Shown piece after piece: positions 1 through 8,584 of a DNA stretch of 64,000 bases (within the stretch, counting starts at the first letter, position 1; each line of letters starts with the position of its first letter). The notes below the pieces were generated by a model that did not search any database, had not been told where the DNA came from, and saw only the letters and a program-made list of their open reading frames with translations. A program made the position numbers and the translations under genes. Source of the stretch: Streptomyces beigongshangae (GTDB lineage Bacteria; Actinomycetota; Actinomycetes; Streptomycetales; Streptomycetaceae); NCBI RefSeq assembly GCF_019710745.1, contig NZ_JAHKJW010000008.1, forward strand, positions 62,001 to 126,000, written 5' to 3'.

Positions 1-1
1 G

Positions 2-493
2 GTGCTCGCCGACATCGGGCTGACGCCCGTCGAGATCGCGGGCCGGATCAGCGCGAGCCTGGCCCTGCGGGACGCAGCCGGGTCTCCCCGGCGGCGGCCG
101 GCCACGAAGCGCGCCCGGCCGGCGCCGGCCGGGCGGGGGGCTCCCGGGGCGCGGGAGACCGACCCCGCGGCCGGGACACCGACCCCCGGCGAGCGGGCGG
201 TCACGGAACGGGCGCCCCGGAAGGCCCCGCCCGCCCGGAGGCACACCGCCGGGCGGGCGGCCACCGGCGAACAGGCGGCCACCGAGGCGCGGGAGGGCGC
301 CGGGGCGCCGACGGGCGCCGGGAAACCGGCAACCGCCGGAGAACGGACGGTCGCCGGGAAACGGGCGGCGGCCGGGGAACGGACGGCCGACGGGGAACAG
401 GCGGTCGACGGACCACCGGCGGCCGCCGGGGAGCGGCGGGTCGCCGGTGGGCCCGTCGCCAAGACGCACGTGTCCGAGGAGAAGCAGGGATGA
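2..493 (+). CDS. C-terminal part of an unidentified protein (5' end outside window)
   Basis: The reading frame is open to the left edge, so the true start lies upstream and the first 'GTG' at base 2 should not be taken as the start. About 28 residues (ending near LRDAAGS) look like the end of a folded domain. The rest is a Pro/Ala/Arg/Gly/Thr-rich tail with degenerate GER-x-x-A/D-G repeats (roughly bases 295-450), probably disordered. I do not recognise the family. Its stop overlaps the start of the aminotransferase gene (ATGA, 490-493), so the two are translationally coupled and probably act in one pathway. The repeat-rich tail would be expected to vary in length between strains. Confidence 0.6.
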   Translation: MLADIGLTPVEIAGRISASLALRDAAGSPRRRPATKRARPAPAGRGAPGARETDPAAGTPTPGERAVTERAPRKAPPARRHTAGRAATGEQAATEAREGAGAPTGAGKPATAGERTVAGKRAAAGERTADGEQAVDGPPAAAGERRVAGGPVAKTHVSEEKQG

Positions 494-1887
494 CCACCAG
501 CGGACCCCAGGAGTTCGACCTCGCCGGCCTCCTCGCCGAGCGCGGGGCCGAGCGCTACGAGCTGCACGCCAAGTACCTGAACCACCAGCTGCCGCGCATG
601 CTGCACACCATCGGCTTCGACAAGGTCTACGAACGGGCCGAGGGCGCCCACTTCTGGGACGCGGACGGCAACGACCACCTGGACATGCTCGCCGGGTTCG
701 GGGTGATGGGCCTGGGCCGCCACCACCCCGTCGTCCGCAAGGCCCTGCACGACGTCCTGGACGCCGGGCTCGCCGACCTGACCCGCTTCGACTGCCAGCC
801 GCTGCCCGGACTGCTGGCGGAGAGGCTGCTCGCCCACAGCCCGCACCTGGACCGGGTGTTCTTCGGCAACAGCGGTACGGAGGCCGTGGAGACCGCGCTG
901 AAGTTCGCCCGGTACGCCACCGGGAAGCCGCGCGTGCTGTACTGCGCGCACTCCTTCCACGGCCTGACCACCGGCTCCCTGTCCGTGAACGGCGAGGACG
1001 CCTTCCGGGACGGTTTCGCCCCGCTGCTGCCCGACACGGCGGTCCCGCTCGGCGACCTCGACGTCCTGGCGGCGGAGCTGCGGAAGGGCGACGTCGCCGC
1101 GCTGATCGTCGAGCCGATCCAGGGCAAGGGCGTGCACGAGTCGCCGCCCGGCTACCTGCGCGCCGCCCAGGAGGTGCTGCACCGGAACGGCGCGCTGCTC
1201 ATCGCGGACGAGGTCCAGACCGGGCTCGGCCGGACCGGGGACTTCTACGCCTACCAGCACGAGGACGGGGTCGAGCCGGACCTGGTCTGCGTGGCGAAGG
1301 CGCTGTCGGGCGGTTATGTGCCCGTGAGCGCGACCCTCGGCAAGGACTGGATCTTCAAGAAGGTCTACTCGTCCATGGACCGCGTCCTCGTGCACTCCGC
1401 GAGTTTCGGGGCCAACGCGCAGGCCATGGCGGCCGGGCTCGCAGTCCTGTCGGTCATGGAGAACGAGCAGGTCGTGGCCAACGCCCGTGCCACGGGCGAG
1501 CTGCTGAAGTCCCGGCTCACGGCGCTCGTCGACACGTACGAGCTGCTGAGCGACGTACGCGGCCGGGGACTGATGATCGGCATCGAGTTCGGCCGGCCGA
1601 GGTCGCTGAAGCTGCGCGGCCGCTGGACCATGCTCCAGACCGCGCGCAAGGGGCTCTTCGCGCAGATGGTGGTCGTGCCGCTGCTCCAGCGCCACCGGAT
1701 CCTCACCCAGGTCTCCGGCGACCACCTGGAGGTGATCAAGCTGATCCCGCCGCTGGTGATCGGCGAACAGGACGTGGACCGGTTCGTGGACGCGTTCACC
1801 GCCGTGATGGACGACGCGCACAGCGGGGGCGGGCTGATGTGGGACTTCGGGAAGACCCTGGTCAAACAGGCGGTCGCCAACAGGTAG
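490..1887 (+). CDS. class III (omega) PLP-dependent aminotransferase
   Basis: A 465-residue fold-type I aminotransferase of class III, the family of acetylornithine, GABA and diaminobutyrate transaminases, which move an amino group between an omega-amine and a keto acid. Visible hallmarks are the phosphate-binding GNSGTEA segment near residue 127, the HSFHG motif, the cofactor-ring aspartate D240 in ADEVQTGLGRTG, and the Schiff-base lysine K270 in VAKALSGG. Length is normal for the family. The ATG overlaps the preceding stop, and the downstream XRE-cupin regulator and small membrane peptide follow on the same strand. The substrate cannot be read from sequence. The regulator type next door (HTH plus cupin, often found with amine or polyamine catabolism) hints at a small amine, but that is inference. 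Confidence 0.9.
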   Translation: MTTSGPQEFDLAGLLAERGAERYELHAKYLNHQLPRMLHTIGFDKVYERAEGAHFWDADGNDHLDMLAGFGVMGLGRHHPVVRKALHDVLDAGLADLTRFDCQPLPGLLAERLLAHSPHLDRVFFGNSGTEAVETALKFARYATGKPRVLYCAHSFHGLTTGSLSVNGEDAFRDGFAPLLPDTAVPLGDLDVLAAELRKGDVAALIVEPIQGKGVHESPPGYLRAAQEVLHRNGALLIADEVQTGLGRTGDFYAYQHEDGVEPDLVCVAKALSGGYVPVSATLGKDWIFKKVYSSMDRVLVHSASFGANAQAMAAGLAVLSVMENEQVVANARATGELLKSRLTALVDTYELLSDVRGRGLMIGIEFGRPRSLKLRGRWTMLQTARKGLFAQMVVVPLLQRHRILTQVSGDHLEVIKLIPPLVIGEQDVDRFVDAFTAVMDDAHSGGGLMWDFGKTLVKQAVANR

Positions 1888-1927
1888 GGCACCCGCCACG
1901 GACGGGAACTGCGGGCACGGGCTCTTT

Positions 1928-1962
1928 TTGCCTCTGTGGCAATGAATTTGCCTCGGAGGCAA
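1928..1962. promoter_or_regulatory. two tandem operator dyads upstream of the XRE-cupin gene
   Basis: Two 15-base near-identical dyads, TTGCCTCTGTGGCAA (1928-1942) and TTGCCTCGGAGGCAA (1948-1962), lie 20 bases apart start to start, about two helical turns, so they face the same side of the DNA. The second is a perfect palindrome around its central base. They lie in the only non-coding gap of this gene set, 20-55 bases before the regulator's start. The natural reading is an autoregulatory operator bound by two dimers of the XRE-cupin protein. Binding is inferred. Confidence 0.65.
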
Positions 1963-1982
1963 GCCTGCGGCTCAATGGACCC

Positions 1983-2660
1983 ATGAACCCCGCCAAGGGT
2001 ACGGGCCCCGCCGAGCCGGAGACGGCCGGGGACCCGCTGCCCGCCGTCGCCCCCCGGCTGCGCGCGCTGCGGCGCCGCGCGGCCCTCACCCTGGAGTCCG
2101 CGGCCCGCGCCGCCGGCCTCTCGCCCGCCCACCTCTCCCGGCTGGAGACCGGGCAGCGCCAGCCCTCGCTGCCGATGCTGCTCGCACTGGCCCGGATCTA
2201 CGCCACCACCGTGTCGGACCTGCTCGGTGAGACGGTCACCGGGCGGGACGCGGTCGTGCGCCGCGCCGACATGGAGCCCACCCTGGCCGGCGGCTGGACC
2301 TACTGGCAGGCCGGCGCCGCCGGACGCGGCATGCAGTCCCTGCGGGTGCGCGTCCCGTACGGGGCACAGGGCGACATCGTGCGGGTCCACCCCGGCGAGG
2401 AGTGGCTGTACGTCCTCCAGGGGAGGCTGCGGCTGCGCCTCGGGGACACCGCGCACGTCCTCGCACCCGGCGACAGCGCGCACTTCGACTCGCTGACCCC
2501 GCACCGGATCGCCGCCGCGGACCGGGACGGGACCGAACTCCTCTTCGTGCACACCCTGCTGCAGAGTCCGACGGCCGCTCTGTGCCTCGGCCCGACGGCG
2601 ACCACCGTGACCTCAGCGACCTCTGCGACCTCGACGACGATCCCAGGAGAAGACTCATGA
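1983..2660 (+). CDS. XRE-family transcriptional regulator with C-terminal cupin domain
   Basis: A 225-residue cytoplasmic regulator. Residues about 20-75 form a lambda-repressor-like helix-turn-helix (LRALRRRAALTLESAARAAG...SPAHLSRLETGQRQPSL). Residues about 110-195 are a small-molecule-sensing cupin with the GEEWLYVLQG and PGDSAHFDSLTPHR strand motifs. This HTH-cupin layout is that of PuuR/SutR-like regulators. ATG 1983 is chosen because the upstream ATG at 1974 is out of frame and ends at once. The last residues are a Ser/Thr-Ala run (TSATSATSTT). Two matched dyads directly upstream suggest autoregulation. Its stop overlaps the start of the 41-residue membrane gene. Confidence 0.88.
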   Translation: MNPAKGTGPAEPETAGDPLPAVAPRLRALRRRAALTLESAARAAGLSPAHLSRLETGQRQPSLPMLLALARIYATTVSDLLGETVTGRDAVVRRADMEPTLAGGWTYWQAGAAGRGMQSLRVRVPYGAQGDIVRVHPGEEWLYVLQGRLRLRLGDTAHVLAPGDSAHFDSLTPHRIAAADRDGTELLFVHTLLQSPTAALCLGPTATTVTSATSATSTTIPGEDS

Positions 2661-2782
2661 AGGACATCGAGGAGAAGTTCCCGCGCGCGCTGTGGGTGCG
2701 GCTCATCATCTACGTGGCGGTCGGGCACGTCTTCGCCGCCTTCATCTACCTGCTGTTCACGCTCGGGGCGCAGAACCAGTAG
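2657..2782 (+). CDS. 41-residue single-pass membrane protein (DUF6126-like)
   Basis: A very short gene whose ATG overlaps the regulator's stop (ATGA, 2657-2660). The product starts with a charged MKDIEEKFPRALWVR segment. One hydrophobic helix follows (about residues 14-37, LIIYVAVGHVFAAFIYLLF), then a short polar end. This matches the DUF6126 type of small Streptomyces membrane proteins that sit behind XRE-cupin regulators; the family name is from memory. Function unknown. Strict coupling to the regulator suggests a partner role, for example tethering it or accompanying a transporter. It is easy to miss because longer frames run through it. Confidence 0.72.
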   Translation: MKDIEEKFPRALWVRLIIYVAVGHVFAAFIYLLFTLGAQNQ

Positions 2783-2806
2783 GCCGGGACCGGGACCCGG
2801 ACCGGG

Positions 2807-3604
2807 TCAGTCGAGGAGCCGCTCCCGCAGCCGCTCCCGTATCGCGGGAGTGACGCCGAGCGCCCGCTCCAGGTACGCGTCGGTCCCGCCCCACGTCTCC
2901 TCGATCGTGTCGAACGCCGCCGTCAGGTACTCGGCGCGCGCGTCGAAGAGCGGACCGAGCAGCTCCATCACCTCGGGTGTGTACGCCGAGGCGGCGGAAC
3001 CGCTGCGGCGGACCTTGTAGCGGCGGTGCCCGGCGTTCGACTCCAGGTAGTCCGCCATGACGGCGTCGCGCTCGACGTCCAGGGCGAGGAGCGTGACGGC
3101 GACGGAGAGGCCGGCACGGTCCTTGCCGGCCGCGCAGTGCATCAGGGCCGGGACGCTGTCCTCGGCCAGCGCGTGCAGCACCTGACGGTGCTCGGCCGTG
3201 CGCTCCTTGATGATCGTGCGGTACGACACGATCATGCGGTTCGCCGCCCGGCCGTCCGCGAGCAGCCCGCGCAGCTGGTCCAGGTCCCCGTCGCGGACCA
3301 TCCTCCAGAACTCGGCGCCGTCGGCGGGGTCCGTCAGCGGCAGGTTCACGTTCCGTACCCCGGGCAGCTCGACGTCGGCGCCCTCCAGCCGCTGGTCCGC
3401 CGCGTTGCGGAAGTCGAAGACCGTGTGCAGGCCCAGGGAGGCGAGGAACGCGGCGTCCGAGGCCGTCGCGTGCGCGAGGTGGCCGCTGCGGAACAGCCGT
3501 CCGTACGCCACCCGCCTGCCGTCGGCCGTCGGCAGGCCGCCCACGTCACGGAAGTTGCGCACTCCGGCCAGCTCGGGCTCGGTCGAGGGGACCTGCTGCG
3601 TCAC
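2807..3604 (-). CDS. tyrosine-protein phosphatase, DSP-like
   Basis: A 265-residue protein with the P-loop phosphatase signature HC(157)AAGKDRAG, the HCxxGKDR form of bacterial tyrosine/serine phosphatases (Y_phosphatase3, MptpB-like). Its N-terminus has the family's GVRNFRDVGGLPT and YGRLFRSGHLAHAT motifs. C157 would be the nucleophile and the arginine of GKDR the phosphate ligand. I chose GTG 3604, which has GGAGGAG six bases upstream, over a longer frame that would add 37 Arg-rich residues. It is transcribed away from the alpha-galactosidase gene, sharing the 3605-3771 intergenic region. The substrate, phosphotyrosine protein or phosphoinositide, cannot be told. Confidence 0.88.
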   Translation of the reverse strand: MTQQVPSTEPELAGVRNFRDVGGLPTADGRRVAYGRLFRSGHLAHATASDAAFLASLGLHTVFDFRNAADQRLEGADVELPGVRNVNLPLTDPADGAEFWRMVRDGDLDQLRGLLADGRAANRMIVSYRTIIKERTAEHRQVLHALAEDSVPALMHCAAGKDRAGLSVAVTLLALDVERDAVMADYLESNAGHRRYKVRRSGSAASAYTPEVMELLGPLFDARAEYLTAAFDTIEETWGGTDAYLERALGVTPAIRERLRERLLD

Positions 3605-3771
3605 GGGAGCTCCTCCGTCCGCTGCCGACGCGGCTCGTCGGCGAGGTGCGCATCCGACGATACGACATCCGTTCGTGGGCCAACGAGTTGTCCACAGACG
3701 TTGCCGGAAGGGCACGCGGGCCCTGATGATGTCGGGACTTGAGCGTGCCTGTTCGAATATGTGAGGGCTTG

Positions 3772-5898
3772 ATGGTGGAGATCGGCGCAGACGGCCGTAC
3801 GTGGCTTCTTTCGGGGCCCACGAGCAGCTACGGCCTACGGCTCGGTGACGAGGACGAGCTGCTGCACCTGCACTGGGGTCCGAGGATCGCCCTCGCCGAC
3901 GCCGAGGCGCTCGCCGCGGGTCCCGGTCCGGAGTACTGGCCGTTCGAGGCCACCCTCGACGGCCACGAGGAGTACCCGGTCGAGGGCGGCCCCCGCTTCG
4001 TGCGGCCCGCGCTCTCCGTGCGCACGCCGGACGGGCGCGGCACCGAATGGCGCTTCGGGGGCTACGAGACCGGCGCGGACGGCGGATCAGGTACGGACGG
4101 CGGGGCCGACGGCGACGAGCTGCGGCTGCGGTTCTCCGACGGCGGGCTCGGCATCACCCTGCACTACCGGATGCGGTCCGGCTCCGACGTCGTGGAGCGC
4201 TGGGTGACCCTCGCCAACGAAGGGAACGAGGGACCGGCCCTGGAGGTGCTGCGCGCCGACTCCGCGACCTGGACGCTGCCGCCGCGCGACGGATGGCGGC
4301 TGTCCCAGCTGCACGGCCGGTGGGCGGCCGAGTCCCGGCTGGTGCGCTCCGCACTCACCTACGGCGAGAAGGTCATCGGCAGCCGGCGCGGGCACACCGG
4401 GCACCAGCACCTGCCGTGGGTCGCCCTGGACGCCGACGGCACGGCGACCGAGGAGCTCGGCGAGGTCTACGGGTGCGCGCTCGCCTGGTCGGGGACCTGG
4501 CGGATCGCGGTGGCCCAGCTGCCCGACGCGCGCGTGCAGATCACCGGCGGGGCCGGGTACGACGACTCGGGCCTGCTGCGGCTGGAGCCGGGGGAGAGCT
4601 TCGTCACCCCGGTCTTCGCGGGGCTGTGGAGCGACGGCGGTTTCGGCGGGGCGAGCCGCGCCTGGCACGCGTACCAGCGCGCGCACGTGATCCCGGACGC
4701 GGACCGGGACCGGCCCGTGCTCTACAACTCGTGGGAGGCGACCGAGTTCGACATCTCCGAGGAGCAGCAGCGGGCGCTCGCCCGCCGGGCCGCCGGCCTG
4801 GGGGTCGAGCTGTTCGTGGTCGACGACGGCTGGTTCGGGGCGCGCACCAGCGACCGGGCCGGGCTCGGTGACTGGACCCCCAACCGGGACCGCTTCCCCG
4901 GCGGCCTGAAGCCGCTGGGCGACTACGTGCACGGGCTCGGGATGCGGTTCGGGATCTGGGTCGAGCCCGAGATGGTCAACCCGGACAGCGAGCTGTACCG
5001 CGCGCACCCCGACTGGGTGCAGTTCCAGACCGGACGCAGGCGTACGGAGCTGCGCAACCAGCTCGTCCTGAACCTCGCCCGCGAGGACGTCCGGGAGTAC
5101 CTGTGGGAGCAGCTCGACACCCTGCTCTCCAGTGCGCCGATCGACTACGTGAAGTGGGACTTCAACCGCTGCTTCACCGACGCGGGATGGCCCGGCGAGG
5201 CGTACCCGCAGCGGCTGTGGGTGGACCATGTGCACGCCCTGTACGACCTGGTGGACCGCTTGCGGGCGGCGCACCCGCACGTCGCCTTCGAGTCCTGCTC
5301 GGGCGGCGGCGGCCGGATCGACCTCGGGATCATGGCCCGTACGGACCAGGTGTGGACCTCGGACAACACGGACCCGCTCGACCGGCTCGCCATCCAGCAC
5401 GGGTTCAGCCAGGTGCACCCCGCGCGGGCCATGGCCGCCTGGGTCACCGACAGCCCGAACACGCAGCTCAACGGACGCGTCAGTTCGCTGCGGTTCCGTT
5501 TCGTCAGCGCGATGGCCGGTGTGCTCGGAGTCGGCGGCGACCTCACCCGGTGGACCGAGGAGGAACTGGCGGAGGCGCGGACCTGGGTGAAGCTCTACCA
5601 GGAGATCCGGCCCGTGGTGCAGGGCGGTGACCTGCACCGTCTGCGGGCGCCCGAGGGCGGGCTGAGCGCCGTCCAGTACCTCCGCGAGGACCAGGTCGTC
5701 GTGCTCGCCTGGCTCCAGGCCCAGCACTACGGGGAGCCGGTGCCGCCGGTGAGGCTGCGGGGCCTGGACCCGTCCGCCTCGTACGAATGCCTTGAAACGG
5801 GCGAAGTGCACCGAGGTGCGGTGCTGTTGCACCACGGCGTGCGGACGGGACTGCGGGGAGACCTGGATGCGGCAGTAATCCGCATGCGTCGCATGTGA
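3772..5898 (+). CDS. alpha-galactosidase, glycoside hydrolase family 36
   Basis: A 708-residue GH36 enzyme that releases alpha-linked galactose from melibiose/raffinose-type sugars. The N-terminal half is the beta-supersandwich. The catalytic barrel carries LYNSWEATEFDI, VVDDGWFGAR, GIWVEPEMVNPDS, nucleophile D463 in KWDFNR, the ESCSGGGGRID loop and acid/base D531 in WTSDNTDPLDR. No signal peptide is seen, so it probably acts inside the cell. ATG 3772 is preferred (GAGGG four bases upstream); a TTG at 3739 would add 11 residues. No sugar transporter gene is adjacent. Confidence 0.93.
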   Translation: MVEIGADGRTWLLSGPTSSYGLRLGDEDELLHLHWGPRIALADAEALAAGPGPEYWPFEATLDGHEEYPVEGGPRFVRPALSVRTPDGRGTEWRFGGYETGADGGSGTDGGADGDELRLRFSDGGLGITLHYRMRSGSDVVERWVTLANEGNEGPALEVLRADSATWTLPPRDGWRLSQLHGRWAAESRLVRSALTYGEKVIGSRRGHTGHQHLPWVALDADGTATEELGEVYGCALAWSGTWRIAVAQLPDARVQITGGAGYDDSGLLRLEPGESFVTPVFAGLWSDGGFGGASRAWHAYQRAHVIPDADRDRPVLYNSWEATEFDISEEQQRALARRAAGLGVELFVVDDGWFGARTSDRAGLGDWTPNRDRFPGGLKPLGDYVHGLGMRFGIWVEPEMVNPDSELYRAHPDWVQFQTGRRRTELRNQLVLNLAREDVREYLWEQLDTLLSSAPIDYVKWDFNRCFTDAGWPGEAYPQRLWVDHVHALYDLVDRLRAAHPHVAFESCSGGGGRIDLGIMARTDQVWTSDNTDPLDRLAIQHGFSQVHPARAMAAWVTDSPNTQLNGRVSSLRFRFVSAMAGVLGVGGDLTRWTEEELAEARTWVKLYQEIRPVVQGGDLHRLRAPEGGLSAVQYLREDQVVVLAWLQAQHYGEPVPPVRLRGLDPSASYECLETGEVHRGAVLLHHGVRTGLRGDLDAAVIRMRRM

Positions 5899-5916
5899 CC
5901 GATGTGTCCGCAATGA

Positions 5917-5950
5917 AGCCTTTGCGGCAACTCGCGTCGGAATAAAGGCT
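5917..5950 (+). terminator. possible terminator after the alpha-galactosidase gene
   Basis: Seven-base arms AGCCTTT (5917-5923) and AAAGGCT (5944-5950) flank a 20-base loop, 18 bases past the stop codon. The long loop and absence of a T-run make this a weak candidate. Confidence 0.3.
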
Positions 5951-6164
5951 CCTGGGGCGGCGGTGCGTGAGCAGCGTCATATCCGTGACGTTCCGCTGTC
6001 GCCATGCTCACGCAATTCGGGTTCTTCCTCAGGGATTCGACGGGCGGGCGCACGCCTTTATCACGCACGGTGACCGGCTTTTCGCCCGCGGATCAAGGGA
6101 ACAGGACGCACAGGAAACCCAAAAGGTTGTTCTGGTGTCTCCGCGTCGCTTACGTTCACCTCCA

Positions 6165-6345
6165 ATCCGGACGGACGCCCAATCCTGCCGCCGCCCGGGG
6201 ACCGCACACTCACCCGTACGAGGCAGGAGCGGGGGACCCACAGGTACGACGCCTGTTCCGGTCTCCGGAACGGCTAGGGGTCAAGCCGTGCGCGAGCACG
6301 GCCGGGCATCTCCAGCCCGCACCCGACAGCTCACCTCGCAGGCGC
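6165..6345 (+). ncRNA. ydaO-type (c-di-AMP) riboswitch leader
   Basis: The leader before the LysM/M23 gene carries the conserved core of the ydaO/yuaA family. It contains the purine-rich AGGAGCGGGGGACCCACAGG (6225-6244), a TAGGGGTCAAGCCG element (6275-6288) and the 3' signature AGCCCGCACCCGACAGCTCA (6314-6333), then CCTCGCAGGCG closing the helix. In Streptomyces this class sits in front of cell-wall hydrolase genes and switches expression off when c-di-AMP is high (established for the class). The 5' limit is approximate. The element ends just before the GGAGAGGA ribosome-binding site (6347-6354), so control could be over termination or translation. Confidence 0.85.
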
Positions 6346-6361
6346 CGGAGAGGAACTCGTC

Positions 6362-7414
6362 ATGCCCGCGAAGGGTAAGCACCGCCGCCCCAAGTCCCAG
6401 CGCCTCACCCGGTCCATGGCAGCCGCCGGAACCGGGGGCGCCGCGCTCGCCCTTCCGCTCCTCGGAGCGGCCGGAGCGCACGCCGCGCCCGCGCAGTCCG
6501 CCGCCGACTCGGTGGCGAGTACCCCGAACGCCGCGGACCAGGCCCCCGAATCCGCTCCGGTGGCCGTGCAGGTCAAGGCGGAGGAGTCCGGGACCGGGAA
6601 GGTCACCACCAGGACGTACGCCGTGCGGTCGGGCGACTCCCTCTCGAAGATCGCCGACACGCAGGACGTCGGCGGCGGCTGGCAGCGGCTGTACTCGGAC
6701 AACCGTGCGTCGGTCGGCGCCGACCCGTCGCTCATCCACCCGGGCCTGAAGCTCACGCTCGGCGGCAAGGCCGCGGCCGCCCCGGGCTCCGGGTCGGGCA
6801 CTTCCGGCGCGGACCGCGCGGACCGGTCCGCGGAGAAGAAGTCGACGTCGAGCCGGCAGTCGACGCCGAGCCGGAAGACGGCGCCGAGCGAGCAGTCGAC
6901 CGGGGGCAGGCAGTCGACCGGGAACAACCGGTCGACGGGGAGCCAGCAGTCGACCGAGAGCCGGAAGACGGCTACGGCGCCCAAGCCGGCGACCCCCTCG
7001 ACCGCCACCGGCTTCGCGTCGCCGGTCGCCAGCCCGACGGTCGGCACCCCGTACCGGATGTCCGGCAGCATGTGGTCCAGCGGCTACCACACCGGTGTCG
7101 ACTTCGTGGTCCCCACCGGTACCTCTCTCAGGTCCGTCGGCGCGGGCACGGTCGTCTCCGCCGGCTGGGGCGGCGCGTACGGCAACCAGGTCGTCGTCCG
7201 GCTCGCCGACGGCCACTACGCCCAGTACGCCCACCTGTCCTCCCTCTCCGTCATCGCCGGGCAGACCGTGACGGGGGGCCAGCAGGTCGGCCTCTCCGGC
7301 GCGACGGGCAACGTCACCGGCCCGCACCTGCACTTCGAGATCCGTACCGGCGCGGGCTACGGCTCGGACGTGGACCCGCTGGCGTACCTGCGCGCCAAGG
7401 GCGTCTCCCTCTGA
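6362..7414 (+). CDS. secreted LysM / M23 peptidoglycan endopeptidase
   Basis: A 350-residue exported cell-wall hydrolase. Residues 1-42 are a signal peptide with a basic KGKHRRPKSQR start and an Ala/Gly core ending AHAAPA. Residues about 80-126 are a LysM peptidoglycan-binding domain (YAVRSGDSLSKIAD). Next comes a Ser/Thr/Gln-rich linker with repeated QSTG/ESRKT units, about 145-210. Residues about 235-345 are a LytM/M23 zinc peptidase with H243xxxD247 and H322LH324; these are the expected zinc ligands. It should cleave peptide cross-links in peptidoglycan. It follows a ydaO-type riboswitch, as rpf-like and other wall-hydrolase genes do in Streptomyces, and ends at a strong hairpin. Confidence 0.93.
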   Translation: MPAKGKHRRPKSQRLTRSMAAAGTGGAALALPLLGAAGAHAAPAQSAADSVASTPNAADQAPESAPVAVQVKAEESGTGKVTTRTYAVRSGDSLSKIADTQDVGGGWQRLYSDNRASVGADPSLIHPGLKLTLGGKAAAAPGSGSGTSGADRADRSAEKKSTSSRQSTPSRKTAPSEQSTGGRQSTGNNRSTGSQQSTESRKTATAPKPATPSTATGFASPVASPTVGTPYRMSGSMWSSGYHTGVDFVVPTGTSLRSVGAGTVVSAGWGGAYGNQVVVRLADGHYAQYAHLSSLSVIAGQTVTGGQQVGLSGATGNVTGPHLHFEIRTGAGYGSDVDPLAYLRAKGVSL

Positions 7415-7457
7415 CACCCGGCCCGCATCCGCGGGCCCGCACCACCCGGCTCGTCAC

Positions 7458-7495
7458 CGAAGGCCGGACCCCGTCGTCCCGGGGTCCGGCCTTCG
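7458..7495 (+). terminator. 16-bp hairpin terminator after the M23 peptidase gene
   Basis: Perfect 16-base arms (7458-7473 and 7480-7495; core GGCCGGACCCCG pairing with CGGGGTCCGGCC) with a 6-base loop, 44 bases past the stop. There is no T-tract, as is common for Streptomyces terminators. Confidence 0.75.
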
Positions 7496-7667
7496 GCGTG
7501 CGACACCCTCTCCGGCAAGGGGACTCCGGCCTGGAAGCTGCGGCAACGTCCCCCACCGGACCCCTATTCCGGGGTTGGCCAACACTTTACGCGTGGCTTA
7601 TCTCACCGTGCGTCACCCCTTCCCTACGGTCGCGTAGCTCACATCCCGGGGTGAATCATGGGCCGAC

Positions 7668-8486
7668 GTGGCAGACGATGCGAAGAACGACAACAGACCG
7701 GTGATCAGGTCGTACGTGGCGGTGGGGGACAGCTTCACCGAGGGCGTCGGCGACCCCGGCCCGGACGGGACGTACGTCGGCTGGGCCGACCGTTTCGCGG
7801 TGCTGCTCGCGGACCGGCGCCCCGAGGGCGACTTCACGTACACCAACCTCGCGGTCCGCGGGAAACTGCTCGACCAGATCGTCGGGCACCAGCTGCAGCG
7901 GGCCCGGGAACTCGCGCCGGACCTCGTCTCCTTCTGCGCGGGCGGCAACGACATCATCCGGCCCGGCACCGACCCCGACGAGGTCGCGGAGCGCTACGAG
8001 CGCGCCGTCGCGGACCTCACGTCGGCCGTCGGCACGGTCCTCGTGACCACCGGCTTCGACACGCGTGACGTACCCGTGCTCCGGCACATGCGCGGCAAGA
8101 TCGCCACGTACAACCTCCATCTGCGGGCCATCGCCGACCGGTACGGCTGCCCGGTGCTCGACCTGTGGTCCCTGAGGACCGTCCAGGACCGGCGGGCCTG
8201 GGACGGCGACCGGCTCCACCTGTCGCCCGAGGGGCACACCAGGGTCGCCCTGCGCGCCGGTCAGGTCCTCGGCCTGGAGGTGCCCGCCGACCCGGACCAG
8301 CCCTGGCCGGTGCTCCCGCCGCGCGGCTCGTCGGAGACACGGCGGGACAACATCCAGTGGGCGCGCGAGTACCTGGTGCCGTGGATCGGCCGACGGCTGC
8401 GCGGGGAGTCCTCGGGCGACCGGGTGGTGGCGAAGGGAAGCCTGTCACCGGGTGACATCAAGTCCTGGATCGAGGCGGTGGCCTGA
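7668..8486 (+). CDS. SGNH/GDSL-family hydrolase
   Basis: A 272-residue SGNH esterase/lipase-like hydrolase. Block I is AVGDSFTEG with nucleophile S22, block II has G in NLAVRGKLL, block III is GGND, and block V carries D181 and H184 (DRLHLSPEGH). It has no signal peptide or membrane segment, so it is probably cytoplasmic and could be a deacetylase or esterase. The C-terminal ~60 residues (PWPVLPPRGSSETRRDNIQW...WIGRRLRG) are typical of an actinobacterial subgroup. The start is GTG 7668. It converges with the TetR gene. Natural substrate unknown. Confidence 0.88.
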   Translation: MADDAKNDNRPVIRSYVAVGDSFTEGVGDPGPDGTYVGWADRFAVLLADRRPEGDFTYTNLAVRGKLLDQIVGHQLQRARELAPDLVSFCAGGNDIIRPGTDPDEVAERYERAVADLTSAVGTVLVTTGFDTRDVPVLRHMRGKIATYNLHLRAIADRYGCPVLDLWSLRTVQDRRAWDGDRLHLSPEGHTRVALRAGQVLGLEVPADPDQPWPVLPPRGSSETRRDNIQWAREYLVPWIGRRLRGESSGDRVVAKGSLSPGDIKSWIEAVA

Positions 8487-8584
8487 AGGTCCGGAGAGGG
8501 TCCGGAGAGGTATCCGGGACCGGCGCGGAACCGTGCGGGACCGGTGCGGGGCGCCCGGCGTCCGCGGTGCCGCACCTCGGTGCC

